Source: Pseudofabraea citricarpa (lineage: Eukaryota; Ascomycota; Leotiomycetes; Helotiales; Dermateaceae). Taken from it: DNA of 64,000 nucleotides. The position numbers were made by a program, and so were the translations under genes. The notes under the pieces were generated by a model that was not told where the DNA came from, did not search any database, and saw only the letters and a program-made list of their open reading frames with translations. The stretch spans positions 372,001-436,000 of the forward strand of contig JAPWGK010000012.1 in NCBI GenBank assembly GCA_029641185.1, given 5' to 3'. This document shows positions 10,104 to 17,598 of the stretch, piece by piece (position 1 is the stretch's first letter; each line of letters opens with the position of its first letter).

Positions 10104-12464
10104 TCAGGAGATATGACATCCTCTCACCCCTAACCAAGCTTCTCTCCAATTACCAAAGTCCGGCATCACCGGTTGCTTCTCAAGCTCCTCTATTTTCGCC
10201 TCCGCCTCCACAACCTTCATCTTCTTCATCACCTGCAATCTCTTGTTGATTTTCGCCCAAAAACTGCTATTAGCCTGGGGAATAAGAACAGGAACAGGAA
10301 CAGGAGCGGAAGTGGGAGTGGGAGTTGGAGCTGAAGCCCAGTCTTCAGCCATGATCTTTGCGATGACATGCTCCAACCGCACAGGCTCGGGCGGTAGCTG
10401 AGGCGAACCCAACTTGCGCCGGATAGTATCCCTAGGGACGATGGATAACTTTCTCGTCTTACCCATCGGTCTTGGGCATTGTAACCAGGATGGCGGCTCA
10501 AAGGCATTCAATTCCTCGACCCAAAGCTCATATTCTGCTGAGCCCTTTGGCGGCGAAGACTGGTGTTCCCAATCCCAGCTCACGGTTTGCCTAGAGCGAG
10601 GCCACTGCAACTCCAAAGAATCGCTTTTTTCCCGCTCAGGAAGAGACGGCGGATGGACGCTGGATGCTGCGCCAATGTAAGATGATTCACCCTGACCGGT
10701 GGCTTTCTTTTTACCATCTCGACGGCTACGCCTTGTGGGCTTCTCCATCTCAATAGTCACGAATGGCTCTGGAGGAGGAAATGAGAACTCCTCGTTGTCT
10801 CTTATCCTCCTCTCTCCGGTCACAAGAGGAGCCCAGACTTCGTCGATAGCCGCATACTTTGCATCAAGTCTTGCTAAGTGAATCTCAAGAGGTGTTGGCT
10901 GCCTATCGGCTCTAAGCATTTTTCTCTGGGACAGCTCAGATCTGGGATGTCTAATCAGATGAGAGATCTTACTTGAACGCGATCTCGCTTCGTACTCTTC
11001 TCTGAATTCTTCAAGAGCCTGGTCTTGTAAAGCAAGCCGTTCACGTTCAGCAACAGCCGCTTTCGTTTTGACTGCCACCTCATTCTGTGGCCCTAGAAAT
11101 GGGTTCGAAAGATCGCCGACGTCTCCAGAACCACAATTACTGGCCCTAGCCTCTGCTCGGCCCACTGCTGCAATGGAAGCCTCGATCTTTTTAGATAACG
11201 ACGCAGAGAGTTTTCCCATGACAACATAGTCAAACGTCGACTGATCTATGTTGGAGAATCTTTCAAGAGGCCTTGTCCATCCCCCCAGATGAAGTCTTTT
11301 TGCCTCGTAGAAGGCAGCCGTTCGTAAGACGTCTATCTCTCCTTTCGAGTTGAGAATCCATATCCATCGTCCGAGCCGGATATGTTGCCGAACAATATCA
11401 ACACCGACTCCGGATTCATGGATGACACCGGTACCATCTTGCCTTGGAAGCGAGCTGAGTGCTCTGTAGTCATACAGCACACTTTCCTCCTCAGGAAGCC
11501 AAAGAGTTGCATTCTCCATATATTGAGATGCTGTCCGCTCAGCGATCGACAAACAACACCGTCCGCGTTTTAACTCGGTAGCTGTGATGATGGCCTCAGG
11601 GAATTCGATACGCGGTCCAGATCCCGGGATCACAATGCGATCTAAAACCGGCAGTTTGCTTTTGGTGACTTCTACCCTAGAGGTAGAATCACTCGTTGGT
11701 TTGGTTGGTATAGCAAGTGATTTCAGGCTTGAACCACTCTTAGCAAGATTCTCAGGTTTGCTATTAACCCGATCACTGTCCTTGTGAGAATCATCTACCC
11801 ATTTGTTGGAGATATATCTGACGAAAGCATTCTGAACATTACCTTCGTCCTCGCCCTCTCGCACCATTCTCTTCGAAATCTCTTTCGAGACTATGCAGCT
11901 CAGGCCGAGACTACCATCATGCCGGTATGCAAGTTCGTCAACTGGAATAGACAATCCTGGTAACACCGCATTGCTTGCCTCGACATTTATTGAACAGTTG
12001 ATGGTCGAAGGAAATGGGGGACGGAAGATTAGTTCCTGATATTCTGGAACTTCGGGCTTGCGCTCGCGCTCGCCTTCTCCTCTTATTATTCCACGGGGTA
12101 GTACGTGGGATCGTTGCTGCTTGATGTGTGTAGCTGGGACAATCTCAGCTGGGAGATATGCGTGGGATCGTTGCTGCTTGATATGTGTAGCTGGGACAAT
12201 CTCAGCTGGGAGATATGCGTGGGATCGTTGCTGCTTGATGTGTGTAGCTGGGACAATCTCAGCTGGGAGATATGCGTGGGATCGTTGCTGCTTGATGTGT
12301 GTAGCTGGGACAATCTCAGCTGGGAGATATGCGTGGGATCGTTGCTGCTTGATGTGTGTAGCTGGGACAATCTCAGCTGGGAGATATACGTGGGATCGTT
12401 GCTGCTTGATTTGCGTAGCTGGGACGGTCTCAGCTGGGAGATATAGCCACTCGCGGAGATAGTA
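10104..12464 (-). CDS. Hypothetical protein, 3' open part fused to an eS10-derived array
   Basis: One frame is open from the last in-frame TAA (12465-12467) to the stop at 10104, about 786 codons. Reading 5' to 3', it begins with an eS10-like piece (LREWLYLPAE), passes through six 19-residue eS10-derived repeats (12445-12104) and an eS10-like basic end (RGIIRGEGERERKPEV), and then becomes a protein I do not recognise. That remainder has charged helices (residues with REEYEARSRSSKISHL), a basic NLS-like stretch (RRSRRDGKKKATG), a Trp-rich segment (DWEHQSSPPKGSAEYELWVEEL) and an imperfect PTPTPTSAPVPVPV run near 10280-10330. It ends with a predicted coiled coil (KINKRLQVMKKMKVVEAEAKIEELEKQ). 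No ATG lies near the 5' end of the open stretch, so the real start must be upstream by splicing or at an internal Met. Expression is unknown. Confidence 0.55.
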   Translation of the reverse strand, partial: YYLREWLYLPAETVPATQIKQQRSHVYLPAEIVPATHIKQQRSHAYLPAEIVPATHIKQQRSHAYLPAEIVPATHIKQQRSHAYLPAEIVPATHIKQQRSHAYLPAEIVPATHIKQQRSHVLPRGIIRGEGERERKPEVPEYQELIFRPPFPSTINCSINVEASNAVLPGLSIPVDELAYRHDGSLGLSCIVSKEISKRMVREGEDEGNVQNAFVRYISNKWVDDSHKDSDRVNSKPENLAKSGSSLKSLAIPTKPTSDSTSRVEVTKSKLPVLDRIVIPGSGPRIEFPEAIITATELKRGRCCLSIAERTASQYMENATLWLPEEESVLYDYRALSSLPRQDGTGVIHESGVGVDIVRQHIRLGRWIWILNSKGEIDVLRTAAFYEAKRLHLGGWTRPLERFSNIDQSTFDYVVMGKLSASLSKKIEASIAAVGRAEARASNCGSGDVGDLSNPFLGPQNEVAVKTKAAVAERERLALQDQALEEFREEYEARSRSSKISHLIRHPRSELSQRKMLRADRQPTPLEIHLARLDAKYAAIDEVWAPLVTGERRIRDNEEFSFPPPEPFVTIEMEKPTRRSRRDGKKKATGQGESSYIGAASSVHPPSLPEREKSDSLELQWPRSRQTVSWDWEHQSSPPKGSAEYELWVEELNAFEPPSWLQCPRPMGKTRKLSIVPRDTIRRKLGSPQLPPEPVRLEHVIAKIMAEDWASAPTPTPTSAPVPVPVLIPQANSSFWAKINKRLQVMKKMKVVEAEAKIEELEKQPVMPDFGNWREAWLGVRGCHIS
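12104..12445 (-). repeat. Minisatellite A: 6 x 57 bp, derived from ribosomal protein eS10
   Basis: Six head-to-tail copies, with unit starts at 12104, 12161, 12218, 12275, 12332 and 12389 on the plus strand. The unit is 19 codons. On the minus strand, in the frame of the downstream open reading frame, each unit reads LPAEIVPATHIKQQRSHAY. This matches the C-terminal part of fungal eS10 (LHLPAEIVPATHIKQQRSHAPPRG, from family knowledge). Edge units differ by a few bases. The array is flanked by the eS10-like LREWLY on its 5' side and RGIIRGEGERER on its 3' side, so it is an internal expansion of an eS10 segment. Confidence 0.9.
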
Positions 12465-13209
12465 TTACCAAGAGAATTACCTCTTGAGTTCAACACTACC
12501 AGGGCAGGAGAGATAGTATTACCAAGAGAATTACCTCTTGAGTTTAATACTACCAGGGCAGGAGAGATAGTATTACCAAGAGAATTACCTCTTGAGTTTA
12601 ATACTACCAGGGCAGGAGAGATAGTACTACCAAGAGAATTACCTCTTGAGTTTAATACTACCAGGGCAGGAGAGATAGTATTACCAAGAGAATTACCTCT
12701 TAAGTTTAATACTACCAGGGCAGGAGAGATAATATTACCAAGAGAATTACCTCTTGAGTTTAATACTACCAGGGCAGGAGAGATAATATTACCAAGAGAA
12801 TTGCCTCTTGAGTTTAATACTACCAGGGCAGGAGAGATAGTATTGCCAAGAGAATTGCCTCTTGAGTTTAATACTACCAGGGCAGGAGAGATAATATTAC
12901 CAAGAGAATTACCTCTTGAGTTTAATACTACCAGGGCAGGAGAGATAATATTACCAAGAGAATTACCTCTTAAGTTTAATACTACCAGGGCAGGAGAGAT
13001 AGTATTACCAAGAGAATTACCTCTTAAGTTTAATACTACCAGGGCAGGAGAGATAATATTACCAAGAGAATTGCCTCTTAAGTTTAACACTACCAGGGCA
13101 GGAGAGATAATATTGCCAAGAGAATTACCTCTTGAGTTTAATACTACCAGGGCAGGAGAGATAGTATTACCAAGAGAATTGCCTCTTGAGTTTAATACTA
13201 CCAGGGCAG
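12456..13209 (-). repeat. Minisatellite B: 14 x 54 bp, eS10-related unit with in-frame TAA
   Basis: Fourteen copies at an exact 54-bp period: the marker AGGGCAG recurs from 12501 to 13203 every 54 bp. In the same minus-strand frame as array A, the best-preserved unit (about 12836-12890) reads QFSWQYYLSCPGSIKLKR. QFSWQYY is the eS10 core motif. In most units one or both CAA (Gln) codons are TAA. Differences between units are mostly CpA-to-TpA on one strand or the other. The left end joins directly to LREWLYLPAE, which continues the eS10 order with the residues between YY and LREW missing. Confidence 0.9.
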
Positions 13210-13230
13210 GATATTTGTGGTTTTCTGGTC

Positions 13231-13673
13231 GAGTCTGTGTCTTTCTCTTCCTTCACTCGAATAGAACTGCCCTGGAATAATCAGATCAGCACATGGCACT
13301 GGAGAAGGCTTTTGAAATGGAGACAACTTACCTTTGTTTCTTCGCTATCTGACTCTACATCGCTTTTTAACGAGACTGACTCACTAGTCTCATAATCCTA
13401 GGCGGGATTCACTGCTGGTTGACTCTTCTCTGAGTCCTCGGTTGAGATGGAGTCTCTAATTGACCTAGTCTGACAAGGTGTTTGTCCTATAGAGAAGAGC
13501 CCTGTAACTGGTGTCGAAGGAGCAGTCGACACTACCGAGGTCTTCCTACCTCCATCTGGAAATGGAGTTCTGTCTCTCTTGCGAGGAAATTTATGCGATG
13601 GAGAATGACTACGGTGACTGCTCGCAGTGAAGGAAGTTGTTCGTAGTTGAGGCAGCTCCGGTCTTGACTCCAT
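13231..13673 (-). pseudogene. 5' part of the hypothetical gene, interrupted by a TAG
   Basis: From the ATG at 13673 the frame encodes a Ser/Arg/Pro-rich start (MESRPELPQL, HRSHSPSHKFPRKRDR) and reaches TAG at 13398-13400. The same frame continues without shift as an acidic Ser/Glu-rich segment (DYETSESVSLKSDVESDSEETK) up to a good donor (GTAAGT, 13330). An acceptor (TTATTCCAG, about 13274) re-enters the same frame (GSSIRVKEEKDTDSTRKPQ) and runs straight into array B. The context GCC-TAG-GAT would be GCC-CAG-GAT before one CpA-to-TpA change. I read this as the original 5' end of the gene at 10104-12464, now with nonsense changes. An undetected splice pattern that avoids the stops cannot be excluded. 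Confidence 0.5.
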
Positions 13674-14113
13674 CTTGCTGGATATCCACACTCGAGTTGG
13701 CGACAGAATGGTTCTTGGGTTGGGCTATAGACAGCTATAAAAACAACATAAAATGAAGAATAGCTACCCCAAAAGTAGCTTTGGTGGTGTTCAAAATCTG
13801 GGTAATCGTGTATCCGGGTCCGTAAAATGTAGGACTTGGGCCAGTCGGTAGGGTCGGTTCGTTTGCAGGAGTATTAAGCGATTTATTTGATGATGAGATT
13901 CGTGTAATAGAAGCTGGGATTACCAGAAGTGTTGTTGTCAGACTTCGTTCTGTTGTCAGATGCTTCGAAGCACTCCTTTAAGAACGAAGGGAGAGTAAGA
14001 TGGGTAGGTAGCTGTTCCAAAAGTGCTAACGCTTGATAGATGCGTCACATCAGCTTGCTGATAAAGTCTTCAACTGAGTATACACCGACAGTTGACTGCT
14101 GATAGACGTGTAG
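13674..14113. other. Upstream region, no gene seen
   Basis: Likely promoter of the minus-strand gene that starts at 13673. It contains no recognisable coding segment. The part at 14020-14113 joins the mosaic of ribosomal-protein fragments but I could not assign it. Confidence 0.45.
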
Positions 14114-14133
14114 GAGGAAGTCAAGAAGCTTAC

Positions 14134-14208
14134 TCTAGAGCAATAACTGGGATGTTGACATACATAGGATGCCTCCTTAATGGCTTGAGTATCGGTGCGG
14201 GGAGAGCG
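14134..14208 (-). pseudogene. Ribosomal protein uS2 (RPS0) fragment, copy 1 of 2
   Basis: The minus strand encodes [15 protein letters not shown], matching the conserved uS2 stretch around [22 protein letters not shown] (family knowledge). A 4-base insertion (TATGTATG where the sister copy has TACG) then shifts the frame, after which NIPVIAL can be read in another frame. On its 5' side is a (TAC)n run preceded by sequence like the eS10 SWQYYYY region. No start, no complete domain and no surrounding introns are present. Confidence 0.8.
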
Positions 14209-14269
14209 TAGTAGTAGTAGTACTACCAGGAAAGCGGTTACTCTTGCAGAGGAAGTCAAGAAGCTTACT

Positions 14270-14339
14270 CCAGAGCAATGACTGGGATATTGACGTAGGA
14301 TGCCTCCTTGATAGCTTGAGTATCGGTGCGGGGAGAGCG
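14270..14339 (-). pseudogene. Ribosomal protein uS2 (RPS0) fragment, copy 2 of 2
   Basis: The minus strand reads [22 protein letters not shown] followed by Glu and TAA. It is the intact-frame sister of the fragment at 14134-14208. Both sit in a direct duplication of roughly 105 bp (14114-14220 and 14250-14352). The duplicates differ mostly by CpA/TpA exchanges. Its 5' flank is again (TAC)n preceded by TCTTGGCAA, the eS10 SWQ codons. Confidence 0.85.
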
Positions 14340-14391
14340 TAGTAGTAGTAGTAGTAGTATTGCCAAGAGAGTGGTTACTCAAGACGGGATA

Positions 14392-14552
14392 TACCCAATT
14401 TTCTTTGGCTTAGTTCGTCTGTTGTCTGTAACCAACAGTGTTCTGTCGTATGCGACAAGAGCTTGCTTGAGTGTGTTCTTGGAGTGCTCATCGACGAATT
14501 TCTGGTAGTAGGCAACGATGGACTTAGAGATGGCTTGACGGATGGCATGGAC
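14392..14552 (-). pseudogene. Ribosomal protein uS9 (RPS16) C-terminal fragment
   Basis: The minus strand encodes [18 protein letters not shown], then [20 protein letters not shown] and [14 protein letters not shown]. This is the conserved C-terminal half of uS9 (AIRQAI-K-VAYxQKYVDE, YDRTLLVADxRRxEPKKFGG). The usual GARARYQKSYR end is missing and is replaced by unrelated residues and a stop. It is joined in frame and without a gap to the uL23 fragment on its 5' side. Confidence 0.9.
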
Positions 14553-14718
14553 CTGAGAGGGGATCTTGACGGTATTGATATCATAAAGCTTCTTGAGGGC
14601 TTGCTTGATTTGTGCCTTGTTGGCCTTGAACGATGAAGACCAAGGTCTTGTTCTCCTCGATCTTCTTTATGGCAGATTCGGTGTTAAGAGGGTGGATGAT
14701 GACCTTGTGCTCATCAAG
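14553..14718 (-). pseudogene. Ribosomal protein uL23 (RPL25) fragment
   Basis: The minus strand encodes [19 protein letters not shown] and [11 protein letters not shown], then [20 protein letters not shown] in another frame. This is the uL23 core (DxHKVIxxPLxTExAxKKIEExNTLVFIVDxKANKxQIKxAxKKLYDVxxxK). About five bases are missing between LVFIV and KANKAQ, shifting the frame. The fragment ends at KIPSQ and continues directly as uS9. Confidence 0.9.
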
Positions 14719-14727
14719 ACGAGCTTG

Positions 14728-14985
14728 GCTAGCGACCGACTGTAATAGTAGTATCGCAGGTCGCGGAGGAAGCCAAGACGCTCACTCAAGATGGTGTAGT
14801 AGTAGTATTGGCAAGAAAGCTGTGTCTTGACGTATCCTCGGGAACTTAGAGATTGACATGCCTTGACCACGTAGAGGTTCTTCGTATCGATATCATTGTG
14901 CTTTGGGAGGTGTCACTGAAGCCTTGCTACGAGAAGAAAGAAGTTCGAGGTGAATCTCGACAATTCTCGAGTCCTAGATGAGGAA
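14728..14985 (-). pseudogene. Ribosomal protein eS10 (RPS10) diverged fragment
   Basis: The minus strand reads LPKHNDIDTKNLYVVKACQ, SLSSRGYVKTQLSCQYYYYT and then a diverged ILSERLGFLRDLR followed by another YYYY. It corresponds to the N-terminal and central part of eS10 (NLPKHxDIDTKNLYVIKACQSLxSRGYVKTQFSWQYYYYTLTPEGxxYLREW). Upstream of LPKHN a weaker match to the eS10 start (KIHEYLFREGVLVA) can be traced to about 14985, with frame changes and a TGA. Its 3' side passes into the uL23 fragment through a short unassigned linker. Confidence 0.8.
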
Positions 14986-15509
14986 TCTCATACTCAGGTC
15001 GGTGATAGAGTCAAAGGTATGGTCTATTGCATGATGGGAAGGTGTGCCTCTGGATGTGAAGGGATCGACGACCTAGAAATAAGCAGTCAGTCCCAAGGCC
15101 TTTTGTGAGATTGCAAAAGAGGAATGGAAATACCTGGTATGGTGATGTTTAGATCCGGGTCGATGGCGCTACTATGCAATGATGTGTATGACAACGTCGA
15201 GGGTGGGAGCTGGGTCAACCAGAATGATGTGTCTCTCAGGACATCTGAAGCATGAAGGTCTTATGGGTTTGGATCAAGGGAAAGAGGGTCGAGGACAACA
15301 GTGTGAAGTGTGGTTGTGACACAAGATTGATTGTTGAAGATGGATGAAAGAAAGAAAGAAATCAATGGGGTATCGAGGTATTTATACCTGTAGTCTGCCA
15401 ACATAATTAAACAAAACGCCAAGAGCAACCTTGTGGTCAAGGTCTCTGTTTCCTCAACCAAACTGTCTAAGTACGGGACAAACCAGCGTTAGTTTAGCAT
15501 GAACTTTCC
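14986..15509. other. Unassigned stretch between the ribosomal mosaic and the next gene
   Basis: On the minus strand an intron-like segment is visible, with CCAG|GTATTT at about 15135 and TTATTTCTAG| at about 15075. The flanking sequences encode nothing I recognise. It could be the leader of the eS10-like copy. GAAAGAAAGAAAG-type repeats occur near 15345. Confidence 0.35.
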
Positions 15510-17236
15510 TCATGACCCTATCAAGTTTTCATCTGATTGCCCCCTTCCTTTTCCCATGATGTACTTCATCTGCTCATTCTCAAGCTTTCTAGAGTTTTGC
15601 CGGCTTGCATCAAGCCTTTCAATGGCGCTTTTGATATTGTCGATATGTACCTCCAGAGGAATATTCGGCGCGGCCGCATCAGCAACCCTTGGTGTACTGA
15701 CTTCCTCCTTTAAAATGTCAAGTTGTTGGGTCATAGCCTGGAGCCGGACAATTGTTCCCATTACATATCCCATCGCGGTATCTTGGTAAACGGCGACTTG
15801 CTTCAGTAAGCCTAGCTCACTGTCCATGCTGCTTAGCTTCCCACGATTCCCGCCCAGCATGGTCCATAATTTTGAAAGTATTTCTCTCTTCTTGTCTTTG
15901 GTGTGTTCAGAATCCCGGTGACCAATTTCACCAATCGCATCAAGCCTACCCTCCAGATTTTGAAGCGTCCCGAGGAGATCAGTACCTTCATCAATCAACC
16001 TTCTGATCTCCTTTTCCACTAGATTTGTATGTTCAAGATACTGTTTGACAAGACGACTTTCGGTAAACTTGACTGATTGAAACGGCGCCAAAACTGTGTC
16101 ATACAAGTATCCGCTAATTAAACCGCGACTTGCACTTTCCGTTCGAAGCTCATCGAGGCAGCGACTTGTATACTTTGTGATAGATATTACGTTATCTACA
16201 GTTCGGCCAACATGGCTGTTGAATCTCTGAAGGTCCCATGAAGCTATACGCGCCGTCTCGATGAAGCCCTCAAACTCAAACTCTAGTTCATCTCTAGCGA
16301 GAATTTATGGTCAGCGTTATAGAAAAAGAGAGTTACGATGAGGGGACCCTCTCACAATGATAAGAAGATGCCTAAGAAGAACTACCAAACTTACTTGGCT
16401 TGCAGCTGGCTATATTTGACGAGCTGTCTCAAAGTTCGGACGGATGCTTCCCCATGCTTCATTTCTAGCGGTAAGCCAATATTCCCAGCAGTAGCTTCCA
16501 AAACTTCTTCAAACTTTGATTGGACCTTCATTGCCCCATCAAACTCAATTTGCGCCGTATAGGCACGGTCTCCGGTGGAGTGATAGGCCGCGCAAAACGG
16601 TAGGAGATATGCTGAACCAGGTACCAAGCATACTGTAGACAGGGATGAATAAATGGAGCTCGTGATGATATTGCGGATTAGAATGCCCAAGCTTAGAAGA
16701 AGGCCAACTGCAAGCATGTATGCCAAGGGGGTTTGGAGGATACGCAGTGCCTTGCCAAATATGGTATATGCAGCCGATGCAAGAACGCCTACGTGGTGAA
16801 AAATGATATCCATGATGTCCTGAAATGCCGAAGGATCTGGATCTGATGCCGGTCTTTTTTGTATTGGTGTAGAATTACGATTTGAAAAACCGCGCTGGTG
16901 AGCAGTCGTTCTTGCCTGGTTTTCAGAACGTCCTATTTCTCTTTGTCGTGAGCTTCTCCGTTCGCGGCCTTTGGTTGACTTTCGAATCCTGCTTCCACTT
17001 GACACATCTCCCCAAGATGCTTCTAAGGTATCTGGATCTAGTGGCGGCATAACAAATTCAGGTTCAGGCGATCGATTGCTGGACCCTCTGGGCTTCCGAG
17101 TGGATCTCCGTGGTGGTAATTCTTGTTCTTGCCCATGTTCTTGCCCGTACTCTTCCTCAGGCAGATTCTCACTATGCTCCTCCTCCTCCACCACCCAGGA
17201 GTCTCCCAGAGTAATTCTTTCCTTCCTTGAAGGCAT
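15510..17236 (-). CDS. Membrane-anchored coiled-coil protein, unknown function
   Basis: Two exons (17236-16395 and 16293-15510) give 541 residues. The join AA|A gives the frame KDELEFEFEGF. Residues 1-150 are disordered and charged, with a Glu-rich patch (EEEEHSENLPEEEYGQE) and basic stretches (RKSTKGRERRSSRQRE). Two hydrophobic segments lie near residues 174-195 (LAYMLAVGLLLSLGILI) and 205-225 (VCLVPGSAYLLPFCAAY). The C-terminal half is helical, Leu/Glu/Lys-rich and coiled-coil-like (IRRLIDEGTDLLGTLQNLEGRL). I do not recognise the family, but proteins of this plan are common in filamentous ascomycetes. Some could sit in the nuclear envelope or ER, which is speculation. An acceptor-like CTCTGCAG at about 17280 suggests a 5' UTR intron. 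Confidence 0.75.
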
Positions 17237-17598
17237 CACACTGGTCTCCAAGGGAGTAGGACTATGGGCGCACAAGAGTTTCTGCAGAGAAAAGAGTTGC
17301 GTGAGATGACTAATACGTGTTTTTGTTGCAAGGTACAGAAGAGAAGAGAATAAAGAGAAAGCTATGGATCAACCATAAAGGAAGGAAATGTTGAGAAGCA
17401 AAGAGAGCAAATACCTGAGACTCAGTCAGGGCCGATAGATATGACGTTGCTCATGATGTTGTCGCCTGCCACCGAATTACAGGGACTGAGCGGCCGCACA
17501 GGGATTCGCGACCTAACGTGACGTGCCCAACCACTTTAGGCAATCAGCTTGGATGGAATTTCTAACCCCCAAGCAAGACACCGCTGCATTACCTCGTG

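Noticed and set aside
12086..13090. 334-codon minus-strand ORF (PALVVLNSRGNSLGNTIS repeats)
   Set aside because: It is the shifted frame of the same arrays. It has no ATG start, ends just before the real downstream frame and lacks similarity to anything recognised.
12104..13209. CRISPR array
   Set aside because: The repeats are contiguous without unique spacers, and the genome is clearly eukaryotic.
12058..13280. Long plus-strand ORFs over the two arrays (WDRCCLMCVAGTISAGRYA-type and LPREFNTTRAGEI-type repeats)
   Set aside because: A repeat unit with a length divisible by three keeps several frames open automatically. Only the minus-strand frame matches a known protein (eS10) and joins the neighbouring open frame.
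13674..15509. A complete transposable element carrying the ribosomal fragments
   Set aside because: No terminal repeats, transposase or reverse transcriptase were found, so a vehicle cannot be named.
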